From NCBI GenBank assembly GCA_024277475.1, contig JAJRVC010000419.1, positions 1 to 13,175 of the forward strand: a stretch of DNA of 13,175 nucleotides, in the 5' to 3' direction. A model generated the notes under the pieces. It had not been told where the DNA came from and did no database searches. It was given only the letters and a program-made list of their open reading frames with translations. The position numbers and the translations under genes are program-made. Shown piece by piece: positions 1 to 5,891 of this stretch (within the stretch, counting starts at the first letter, position 1; each line of letters opens with the position of its first letter). The DNA is from Deltaproteobacteria bacterium. GTDB taxonomy: Bacteria > Desulfobacterota > Desulfobacteria > Desulfobacterales > JAFDCJ01.

Positions 1-73
1 CGCCCTCCTTGATCCAGATCTCTTCTCACGATCAGTTGCATGCGAGCAAGATTATTTTTTTAAAAATTTCCCG

Positions 74-1210
74 TTAACCTACAAACAAATTATGTGTGGG
101 GATTAGCTGGTTCAGTCGATGGACTAAGCTGGTGCGATTTTTCACACTCATTTTTCTATAAATAGATTTTAGATGGTTATCAACAGTGTATGGGCTAATA
201 AATAATTTTTCCCCGATTTCAGTATTTTTAAGCCCCCTAGACAACTGGCAAACCACATCAAGCTCGCGTCGAGTTAGGCCGCGTTCTTTCAGCTGATTGG
301 ATAAGCATAAAATGTGCTCTTCAGGTTCCAGGCAAATCAGAAAGAGAGGATTCTCCCAAGGGGCTATCAGGCGCAGATGGACCAGTATCTTTTGTCGATT
401 GCAGGGAGAAAGCATAGTGAACTGATGCTGGTGGGGCTTAGCAGTGACCCTCATCCGAGCGAGATTTAACAGATCTTTGCATTGCCGATAAACTTCCTTT
501 GGAAGAGGCCCCAAAGGTGTTTTAGGGCGCTTTTTACTCTGGTTGAGATTGGATAATATGCTGATCGCGTTTTCGTTGTGGTAGACAGGCTCTAAGGATC
601 CGTCTATGACCACTATACCTTTGAACGGCAACTCTGATACGATGGATTTAATGATGGATTCGATTTCAAAAATTTTGTCAAAAGCGAGGGTTTTTTCCAA
701 TGCACCCGCAAGAAACGGGGCCATCATTTTAGCCTTCGCTTTATGCTTTATAGAGAATGCCTTAACATTCCGGGGACGAAAAAGGGACACAATTCCCAAA
801 AGTTGATTGCCGGATTTCAGGTTTATGGACATCTGGTGGTGAATGCATTGGGGCTTCAGAAAGTCATGATAGTATTCCGTTCGCGTCAAATTTCTGTAAG
901 GGATGACCTCATCGGTAATGGTCACATCGGTGGGAGCAAAAAACAGATTTTTAGGAAATGGGTCTAATCCATGATAATAGCGATGGTACAACCGAAGAAA
1001 TTTATCATCGATTCCCCGGGCAACACACCTGAAAAGCTTTAATCTTTGCTCCGGTTCAGTTACCAGGAAAAAGGTGCTGTTATCAGCCTCCAGTATCCTC
1101 TCCAGCAGGCGGAGGACCATTCGCCGCAGTTCGTCCACCTTTCTGAATTCGAAGACCTTGCGACTGATAAATAGGACATCCATTAAGTCTTGAGTGCTGA
1201 AATTAACCAC
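74..1210 (-). CDS. LuxR-family transcriptional regulator with GAF-like and PAS-like sensory region
   Basis: Cytoplasmic DNA-binding regulator, about 378 residues. The C-terminal part (about residues 312-370) is a typical LuxR/GerE helix-turn-helix: it opens with LTRRELDVV, has the recognition segment ISPYTVDNHLKSIYRKM, and continues with VKNRTSLV. The N-terminal half (about 25-180) resembles GAF-like sensor regions of LuxR regulators, for example EYYHDFLKPQ and LGIVSLFRPR. A PAS-like stretch follows near 198-220 (GIVVIDGSLEPVYHNE). No receiver domain with a phosphorylatable Asp and no membrane segment is visible, so a small-molecule or protein input is more likely than a two-component kinase. 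Start choice: AGGAGG on the minus strand lies 8 nt before a GTG at 1210. The longer TTG at 1216 would leave only 2 nt. The gene is divergent from the dehydrogenase cluster and is inferred, not shown, to regulate it. Confidence 0.9.
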   Translation of the reverse strand: MVNFSTQDLMDVLFISRKVFEFRKVDELRRMVLRLLERILEADNSTFFLVTEPEQRLKLFRCVARGIDDKFLRLYHRYYHGLDPFPKNLFFAPTDVTITDEVIPYRNLTRTEYYHDFLKPQCIHHQMSINLKSGNQLLGIVSLFRPRNVKAFSIKHKAKAKMMAPFLAGALEKTLAFDKIFEIESIIKSIVSELPFKGIVVIDGSLEPVYHNENAISILSNLNQSKKRPKTPLGPLPKEVYRQCKDLLNLARMRVTAKPHQHQFTMLSPCNRQKILVHLRLIAPWENPLFLICLEPEEHILCLSNQLKERGLTRRELDVVCQLSRGLKNTEIGEKLFISPYTVDNHLKSIYRKMSVKNRTSLVHRLNQLIPTHNLFVG

Positions 1211-1271
1211 GACCAAACCCTCCTGGGTCTAAGGTCAATATTTCATACTAAAACGGTGTGTGAGGAAGGTT

Positions 1272-1292
1272 GGAATTTTTTTTAGAAATTCC
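1272..1292. repeat. Inverted repeat near the regulator start
   Basis: Arms GGAATTT (1272-1278) and AAATTCC (1286-1292) are perfect 7-bp complements with a 7-nt AT-rich spacer. It lies about 60-80 bp upstream of the regulator start, where autoregulation could act. In a T-rich tract such a dyad could also arise by chance. Confidence 0.35.
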
Positions 1293-1309
1293 TTGAGATT
1301 CAGATCAAG

Positions 1310-1339
1310 TTGTCATTGCGTTACACAGATTCTTGTAAA
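1310..1339 (+). promoter_or_regulatory. Candidate sigma-70-like promoter for the plus-strand cluster
   Basis: TTGTCA (1310-1315, five of six to TTGACA) is followed after 18 nt by TGTAAA (1334-1339, four of six to TATAAT). The putative -10 lies inside the perfect 17-bp dyad at 1328-1344, which would let a bound protein block or modulate initiation. It would leave a leader of nearly 300 nt before the VOC gene. The match is modest and other starts in this AT-rich region are possible. Confidence 0.25.
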
Positions 1340-1344
1340 GAATC
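1328..1344. promoter_or_regulatory. Perfect 17-bp dyad, candidate operator
   Basis: GATTCTT (1328-1334) and AAGAATC (1338-1344) form a perfect 7-bp inverted repeat with a GTA spacer. It overlaps the candidate -10 element and abuts, sharing one base, the next palindrome. The centre-to-centre distance of the two dyads is 14 bp. Binding by the adjacent LuxR-type protein is a hypothesis. Confidence 0.4.
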
Positions 1345-1356
1345 ACGAAATTCGTG
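1344..1356. promoter_or_regulatory. Perfect 13-bp palindrome, candidate operator
   Basis: CACGAA (1344-1349) and TTCGTG (1351-1356) are perfect complements around a single central A. It directly adjoins the 17-bp dyad. Its arms differ from that dyad, so the two are either sites for different proteins or one composite site. Confidence 0.4.
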
Positions 1357-1410
1357 CGGGGAATCAAGACCGTTTATAAACAAATAAAAGCATCATAAAA
1401 TTTAGTCAAG

Positions 1411-1426
1411 GCTTTTTTTAAAAAGC
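1411..1426. repeat. AT-rich inverted repeat
   Basis: GCTTTTT (1411-1417) and AAAAAGC (1420-1426) are complementary with only two bases between. The tip is too tight for a good RNA hairpin, so this would matter as a DNA dyad or a bent A/T tract rather than as a terminator. Confidence 0.25.
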
Positions 1427-1501
1427 ATTATCACCATAATATTGTTTTTTCAGGATAGAAACGCGGTGATAAATCCAATTCTGACACTTTTATGATGAAA
1501 T

Positions 1502-1519
1502 ATAGCGAATTTACGCTAT
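1502..1519. promoter_or_regulatory. 18-bp dyad, candidate LuxR-type operator
   Basis: ATAGCG (1502-1507) and CGCTAT (1514-1519) are perfect 6-bp arms with a 6-nt AT spacer. Overall size and symmetry resemble the roughly 18-20-bp dyads bound by LuxR-type HTH dimers. It lies about 115 bp upstream of the VOC start codon. Function is inferred from position and symmetry only. Confidence 0.4.
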
Positions 1520-1555
1520 TGTCCCCCTGATCGAATTGATGTTTACTGAATTCCG

Positions 1556-1594
1556 CGACCTTTCAATATAGGTCGGACTGTTTCCAACTGGAAA
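1556..1594 (+). promoter_or_regulatory. Two small leader hairpins before the VOC gene
   Basis: CGACC (1556-1560) pairs with GGTCG (1571-1575) around 10 nt. TTTCC (1581-1585) pairs with GGAAA (1590-1594) around a 4-nt loop. They sit 30-80 nt before the strong ribosome-binding site at 1624-1630. They could be leader RNA structure or further protein sites. They do not match a riboswitch that I recognise. Confidence 0.25.
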
Positions 1595-1635
1595 AAGCAG
1601 GAAACTATCAAATTTCACAAGATAGGAGGTGAACA

Positions 1636-2102
1636 ATGAATGAACAAGTGACACAGATGACTCTGCCGCCACCGGCCCAGGTGGGGGTGGTGGTTAAGAA
1701 CCTGAGTGAGGCAATTGACTTTTATACACAGACGTTCGGCCTGGGGCCATTCCAGACATTGGAATTTGCTCCTGCCCAACACTGGGTCAATGGCAAACGA
1801 CTCCCATCCGGCTGAAGATTGGTTTATGCCAATGGGGACCGCTGACGCTGGAACTCATTGAGCCTGTGGAAGGGGATGCCCCTCACAAGTGGTTTCTGAA
1901 AGAGAAAGGAGAGGGTGTGCAACACTTTGGTTTTATTGTTGAAAACTATGATGAGTGGTTGAGCTATCTCAAGCACGAGGGAATCGGCGTTCTAATGAGC
2001 GCTGAAACCGATGTTGAGGGAATGGGGCACGTCAGGGCTGCTTATATCCAATCGGATCGCGTCGGCGGTGTCCTATTTGAGTTAATCGAAGTTAAGCCCT
2101 AA
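1636..2102 (+). pseudogene. VOC (glyoxalase/methylmalonyl-CoA-epimerase-like) protein, interrupted by a 1-nt frameshift
   Basis: VOC-fold protein of about 155 residues if whole. The 5' part begins at ATG 1636 after AGGAGG with ideal spacing and reads 59 codons (PPPAQVGVVVKNLSEAIDFY, then FGLGPF) to a TGA at 1813-1815. The remainder is in another frame from about 1803 (PIRLKIGLCQWGPLTLELIE, then GEGVQHFGFIV and GVLFELIEVKP). The two halves join without overlap as one VOC domain if one base is restored near 1800. No slippery heptamer is visible at the junction. Metal-site positions look partly altered: Gln replaces the usual first His (AQVGVV), while the His in QHFGF and the Glu in LFELIE are kept. 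The family includes epimerases, isomerases and lyases, so the reaction cannot be assigned. It ends 27 bp before E1 alpha, probably in the same transcript. The lesion may be real or a sequencing error. Confidence 0.8.
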
Positions 2103-2129
2103 GAGATTTTGGGCGGAAAGGAGGGATAT

Positions 2130-3101
2130 ATGTCTTTGGAGACTGAAAAACTTTTAGAACTCTACCGCAAAATGTTGCTGGTACGGGCCATGGAGGAAAC
2201 ACATGGCAAGCTTTTGCAAGAAGGGAAAATTCAACTGATGTCGCATTTCGGTGCCGGGCAGGAGGCCGTGGCCATTGGGGTGACCGGACCTCTGAGACAA
2301 GATGATATTCTCTTTGGAACCCATCGGGGTGTGGGAGAATATATTGGAAAAGGGATGAGCGCTAAGGACATCTGGCTTGAATATATGGGAAAAAAAACGG
2401 GGCTCTGCAAAGGAAAAGGGACTTTGCATCTTTGTGACCGGAAGCTGAATATCCCCGGTCTGGTCTCCAGTCTTGGGTCTGATTTCTCATATGCCGTGGG
2501 AACGGCCCTCAACTCCAAAATGAGCAAAACCGACCAGATAACTCTATATTTTGTCGGTGAGGGAACCTGTAACCAGGGCGAGGCCGGCCCTTCCATGTGT
2601 ATGGCCTCCCTGTGGAACCTGCCGGTGATATTTGCTGTCTGTACGAATCAGTTTTGCGAGATGTCTTATATGCACGAGCACTATCCTACCGAAGACGTCG
2701 CCCCCAGGGCAGCAGGCTATGGGATCCCTTATGAGATCGTTGATGGTCAGGATATCGAAACGACATATAAAGCGACGGAAAAAGCTGTCGAGCATGCCCG
2801 TAGCGGCAAGGGCCCATACCTGATCGAATACAAGACCTTTCGCATGGCACTCCACTTTTCAGGCGACCCCGGAGGATACGTCAAACCTGAGGATCTGGAA
2901 GAATGGGGCAAGCGAGATCCCATAGACCTCTGTCAGAAGAAACTCCGTGATCGGGGAATCCTGACCGACGAAGGGGATCAGGAGCTGAGAAAGACGGTTC
3001 AAACCGAGGTAGATAACGCGGTGGAAGAAGCTTTCGCAGGACCAGATCCGACAGTGGAAGATTTGTTCGAGGACATTTATGCTGAAAAGGGGGTGATCTA
3101 A
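2130..3101 (+). CDS. Thiamine-pyrophosphate dehydrogenase E1 component, alpha subunit (2-oxoacid/acetoin type)
   Basis: 323-residue alpha subunit of an alpha2beta2 E1 that uses thiamine pyrophosphate to decarboxylate a 2-oxoacid or cleave acetoin and hand the acyl group to lipoyl-E2. Family landmarks are present: QEAVAIG near 44-50, GLCKGKG near 91-97, the SDFSYAVG stretch, LWNLPVIF near 161-168 and a late HFSGDP. The cofactor motif, normally GDG...NN, reads GEG (143-145)...TN (172-173), and the usual FHE segment after it is replaced by EAGP, so it is a divergent member. Start: ATG 2130 has AAGGAGGG five bases upstream. An in-frame TTG at 2109 lacks such support. The stop overlaps the E1 beta ATG by one base (TAATG), indicating translational coupling. 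Acetoin dehydrogenase is a likely relative, but the substrate is not certain. Confidence 0.92.
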   Translation: MSLETEKLLELYRKMLLVRAMEETHGKLLQEGKIQLMSHFGAGQEAVAIGVTGPLRQDDILFGTHRGVGEYIGKGMSAKDIWLEYMGKKTGLCKGKGTLHLCDRKLNIPGLVSSLGSDFSYAVGTALNSKMSKTDQITLYFVGEGTCNQGEAGPSMCMASLWNLPVIFAVCTNQFCEMSYMHEHYPTEDVAPRAAGYGIPYEIVDGQDIETTYKATEKAVEHARSGKGPYLIEYKTFRMALHFSGDPGGYVKPEDLEEWGKRDPIDLCQKKLRDRGILTDEGDQELRKTVQTEVDNAVEEAFAGPDPTVEDLFEDIYAEKGVI

Positions 3102-4075
3102 TGGCTAAGACAATCAGCTTTCTGCAGGCGATCAATGAGGCCATGGCCGAGGAGATGCGGAGGGATCCGAGTGTTTTCGTGATTGGAGAGGATGTTCGCA
3201 TCGGTGCTTTTGGCCAGACCGCCGGACTGGTGAAAGAGTTTGGTGAAGAAAGGGTGCTGAACACCCCCATTGCCGAGAATGCCATTACAGGAGTCGCTAT
3301 GGGGGCTGCCATGAATGGGGGCCGGCCGGTTCTGGAACTTATGTTCTGCGATTTCGCCATGCTGGCTATGGACCAGATCTGCAACCATCTTGGCCAGTGG
3401 CGCTACGTAACCGGAAATCAGTACAACGTTCCGATGACCATCAGAACCGCTGTCGGCGGCGGCTTTCGCATGGCCTACGGTCATTCTCAGTGCCTTGAAT
3501 CACAGTTGGTCCAGGCCCCGGGCCTGATCCTAATTGAACCCTCCACACCGCATGACGCCAAAGGCCTCCTAAAAACGGCTATACGCAGCGATGATCCAGT
3601 GGTGTTTTTTGAACATAAGAAGCTGGTTTTGGGCGGCATTGAAGGTGAGGTTCCTGAAGAGGAATATACCATCCCCTTAGGCGAGGCCGTAGTTCGTAAA
3701 CCAGGGAAGGACGTCACTGTGGTGGCCTTCGGGTTTATGGTTTACGAGGCCATGAATGCAGCACAGGAGCTGGCGCAAGAAGATATCGATATTGAAGTCA
3801 TTGATCCGCGAACTATTGTTCCCCTGGATAAGGACACCATTTTCGAGTCAGTGGAAAAGACAGGACGTTTGGTTACTGTCGAGGAAGGAAGGATCAGAGG
3901 CGGGTTGGGCGCTGAAATAGCAGCACTTGCCTGCGGGGATTACTTTTCAGCCCTTAAGGCCCCCGTGCAAAGAATCGCTGCACCCATGGTTCCCATTCCG
4001 GGCAGCCCGGTTCTGGAGGATCTTTACTTGCCCAATAAGGATTCCATTGTGCGCGCCGTAAAGCGTACCTTGTAA
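3101..4075 (+). CDS. Thiamine-pyrophosphate dehydrogenase E1 component, beta subunit
   Basis: 324-residue beta subunit, the usual length for acetoin, pyruvate or branched-chain E1 beta. It pairs with the preceding alpha subunit to build the active site. Visible landmarks are GEDV (29-32), NTPIAENAITG with the cofactor-contacting Glu59, RPVLELMFCDF, AMDQICNH, GHSQ with His128 at the active site, the PSTPHDAKGLL stretch, and the C-terminal domain motif IDPRTIVPLDKDTI followed by VTVEEG. No truncation or missing catalytic residue is seen, so this half of the E1 looks functional. The ATG overlaps the alpha stop. About 90 bp follow before the decayed SDR gene, including a repeat-like stem-loop. 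Confidence 0.94.
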   Translation: MAKTISFLQAINEAMAEEMRRDPSVFVIGEDVRIGAFGQTAGLVKEFGEERVLNTPIAENAITGVAMGAAMNGGRPVLELMFCDFAMLAMDQICNHLGQWRYVTGNQYNVPMTIRTAVGGGFRMAYGHSQCLESQLVQAPGLILIEPSTPHDAKGLLKTAIRSDDPVVFFEHKKLVLGGIEGEVPEEEYTIPLGEAVVRKPGKDVTVVAFGFMVYEAMNAAQELAQEDIDIEVIDPRTIVPLDKDTIFESVEKTGRLVTVEEGRIRGGLGAEIAALACGDYFSALKAPVQRIAAPMVPIPGSPVLEDLYLPNKDSIVRAVKRTL

Positions 4076-4081
4076 TTATCC

Positions 4082-4136
4082 GGCATGGGGCATAGCGCAA
4101 GGGCATGGGGTTCTTCACGCGCTCTGCGCTTTGCTT
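4082..4136. repeat. Intergenic stem-loop with a 9-bp direct repeat
   Basis: GGCATGGGG occurs at 4082-4090 and again at 4102-4110, exactly 20 bp apart. The bases 4090-4099 pair with 4125-4134 in nine of ten positions (core AGCGCA/TGCGCT) around a 25-nt loop. The composition resembles the dyad-type intergenic repeats common in anaerobic deltaproteobacterial genomes; that comparison is from memory. It lies between E1 beta and the remnant SDR, 13 bp before that gene's surviving ribosome-binding site. There is no T-run after the stem, so it is not a clear intrinsic terminator. Confidence 0.45.
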
Positions 4137-4161
4137 TCTGCTCCTAATAAGGAGAATTAAA

Positions 4162-4475
4162 ATACGGCTGAAAGATAAAGTGCGGTTGCCCTGCAATTGG
4201 CCCCCTTAGGCGTGAATGCGAACACTATATGTCCGGGCGTCATCCGCACCCCCATGTGGGATGCCGGTGCCAAGGTGCTCGGCCAAGCATACCCCCCTTT
4301 CAAGGGTATGAATCCGGATGACGTATTCAGGGCGGTGGTAGAGAACAGGATCCCCATGAAAAGGCCCCAGTCAGCGGAAGACATCGGTAACCCCGTGATA
4401 TTTTTGGCTTCCGAAGAGGCCAAGGAGATAACCGGCCAGGCCCTTGATGTGGATGGTGGCGCTTTTTGCAATTAG
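4162..4475 (+). pseudogene. Short-chain dehydrogenase/reductase (SDR), large internal deletion
   Basis: Remnant of an NAD(P)-dependent SDR, normally about 250 residues. The C-terminal 98 residues are well preserved, from about 4179: ALQLAPLGVNANTICPG, RTPMW, the RPQSAEDIGNPVIFLAS stretch and the family-typical ITGQALDVDGG near the end. The nucleotide-binding TGxxxGxG motif, the catalytic Ser and the YxxxK motif are all absent. Upstream is a good AAGGAG (4149-4154). Seven bases later codons reading IRLKDKVR begin at ATA 4162, which look like an SDR N-terminus (MRLKDKV) with a lost start codon. They are joined out of frame to the C-terminal part. So roughly 150 codons appear to be missing between the two ends. 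Catalytic function is impossible. The original enzyme may have been a diol/acetoin-type reductase, judged from position. Confidence 0.8.
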
Positions 4476-4592
4476 CCGTCGCCAGAGCTCACGGTAAATG
4501 CTAATAGATAACAGTGGGTGGTGGTTACTTCCAAATAGACTCATAAGCCAGCCAGCCTTTGTTTCAAAAAAAGGAAAAAGAGATAGGAGGTT

Positions 4593-4709
4593 ATGAGAGT
4601 TCCAGTTTTTTCGGATTTGAAACATATCGAGTTTCAGGACAGACCCAGGCATAGGGCCCGGCAAGCCGGAAATCCGATAAAATCAACAGGTTCAGAGCTA
4701 AGGTCCTAA
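4593..4709 (+). pseudogene. Possible remnant of a zinc-type alcohol dehydrogenase (MDR) N-terminus
   Basis: A 38-codon frame starts with ATG two bases after AGGAGG. Its first part, MRVPVFSDLKHIEFQDRPR, has the pattern of medium-chain dehydrogenase N-termini (first strand, then an acidic/proline segment before the missing PGEVLV-type stretch). The rest, AGNPIKSTGSELRS, does not continue the domain; it faintly recalls an MDR C-terminus (GxxIKxxL), as if the middle had been lost in frame. It lies between the SDR remnant and E2, where an accessory dehydrogenase would make sense. The stretch is short, so chance similarity is possible; alternatively it is just a leader peptide for E2. Confidence 0.3.
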
Positions 4710-4731
4710 GTAAGCAAGGAGTTGCACGATT

Positions 4732-5826
4732 ATGATTACCCCGATTCTAGTCCCCAAATTGGGCATGACCCAGCAGGATATCACCGTTGTAAAATGGCTC
4801 AAAGAAGAAAAAGAAAATGTAGATAAAGGTGAGGCTGTGGTCACCATCGAAACGGCCAAGGTCTCTTATGAAATCGAAACTCCGGCTGCAGGCATGGTGT
4901 TCAGACTCAAAAGGGTAAAAGACAAGGTCAAAATCGGAGAAACGTTGGGTGCGGTGACGGACAGCGCGCAGGAGTTCGAAGAATATAAAAGCAGCTTGCC
5001 CCAGGAACCGGGGGACGAGGTGGGCCTTAGCTTTGATGAGGCAGGGGATGAAGAGGGAGTCCGGTTATCCTTCGAGGACGATTCTGCGCAAGAGACGGCT
5101 TCGGCCGTATATGCGTCTGATTTGGGTGATCGAATAGTCCTTGAACGGATCCCCTTTGTGGGCATGCGTCGTACCATTGCCGACAACCTAGTGACAAGTC
5201 TGCAGTCCGGAGCCCAGTTGACCGTGGTCTCCGAAACGGATTTTACCGAACTGGCCGGTTTTCGCCACGAGTTTCTGCTCGATCATGGTGGAGATAAGAT
5301 CACCTTTGTCGATATGCTGGTCAAGTTGCTGGCGTTCGTTTTAAAGGAGTTTCCCATTATTAATTCCACCGTCATGGGCGATGAGATTATTTGCTGGGGT
5401 GAGTATCATGTTGGCGTGGCAGTAGCCCTTGAAGACGGCCTGGTGGTTCCGGTGGTGCGCAGTGTCGATCAGAAGAGCCTTGTGGCTGTCAGCCGGGAAG
5501 TTAAAATGCTGGCAAAAAAGGCTCGCAACAGCCAATTGGAACCAAAGCACTACCAGGGTGGAACATTTACTTTGAGCAGCGGCGGGCCGGTCGATGTGGA
5601 CTTCATGACGCCTATTATAAACCCGCCGCAAAACGCTATACTGGGCATCGGGAAAATCGGACCCAGGCCGGCGGTGCACGGGGGAAAACTTGCTATTCGC
5701 AGCATGACCCACCTGTGCCTGACCCACGATCATCGGGTCATTGACGGGGTTCCGGCGGCGATGTTCCTTGGGCGGTTGAAACAAATCATCGAGCAGCCGG
5801 AGCTTTTTCGAAAAATCCTCAGATAA
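4732..5826 (+). CDS. Lipoyl-bearing E2 acyltransferase of a 2-oxoacid/acetoin dehydrogenase complex
   Basis: 364-residue dihydrolipoamide acyltransferase that takes the acyl group from E1 onto its lipoyl arm and transfers it to CoA. Residues 1-78 are a lipoyl domain (PILVPKLGMTQ, then ETAKVSYE with lipoyl Lys43). Residues about 136-364 are the catalytic domain, starting VLERIPFVGMRRTIADNL and ending with the active-site motif HDHRVIDG (His334, Asp338). The stretch between them (about 80-134) is acidic and contains a small repeat, GLSFDEAGDEEG then RLSFEDDSAQE. I see no peripheral-subunit-binding domain there (no SPxxRxxAxxxG...GxGxxGRI pattern), which most E2 proteins use to hold E1/E3. AAGGAG stands 10 nt before ATG 4732. 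The gene lies downstream of E1 and upstream of E3, as in acetoin dehydrogenase clusters. Confidence 0.93.
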   Translation: MITPILVPKLGMTQQDITVVKWLKEEKENVDKGEAVVTIETAKVSYEIETPAAGMVFRLKRVKDKVKIGETLGAVTDSAQEFEEYKSSLPQEPGDEVGLSFDEAGDEEGVRLSFEDDSAQETASAVYASDLGDRIVLERIPFVGMRRTIADNLVTSLQSGAQLTVVSETDFTELAGFRHEFLLDHGGDKITFVDMLVKLLAFVLKEFPIINSTVMGDEIICWGEYHVGVAVALEDGLVVPVVRSVDQKSLVAVSREVKMLAKKARNSQLEPKHYQGGTFTLSSGGPVDVDFMTPIINPPQNAILGIGKIGPRPAVHGGKLAIRSMTHLCLTHDHRVIDGVPAAMFLGRLKQIIEQPELFRKILR

Positions 5827-5891
5827 TGAGTAATAGGGTTTTACGAGCCTTTTAAAGTGTTTTGATACGAATTACCAAAGGGTAGGTTGAT

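Larger units (their letters stand above)
1211..1635. promoter_or_regulatory. Divergent intergenic region rich in inverted repeats
   Basis: This AT-rich stretch of 425 bp separates the LuxR-type regulator from the VOC/dehydrogenase cluster and contains no convincing gene. It should hold the promoters for both directions. Several perfect short dyads are packed in it and are listed separately (1272-1292, 1328-1344, 1344-1356, 1411-1426, 1502-1519, 1556-1575, 1581-1594). LuxR-type HTH proteins commonly bind dyads as dimers, so this is the natural place for the neighbouring regulator to act; that link is inference. No good sigma-54 (GG-N10-GC) element was found. Confidence 0.6.

Noticed and set aside
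1..73. Terminator for the LuxR-type gene in the left edge.
   Set aside because: There are A/T runs but no stem; nothing else is recognisable in these 73 bases.
1795..1815. Programmed frameshifting in the VOC gene.
   Set aside because: No slippery heptamer, pseudoknot or internal Shine-Dalgarno is visible near the junction.
2154..2855. Long minus-strand frames opposite E1 alpha.
   Set aside because: They are mirror frames of a well-supported gene and show no family features or ribosome-binding sites.
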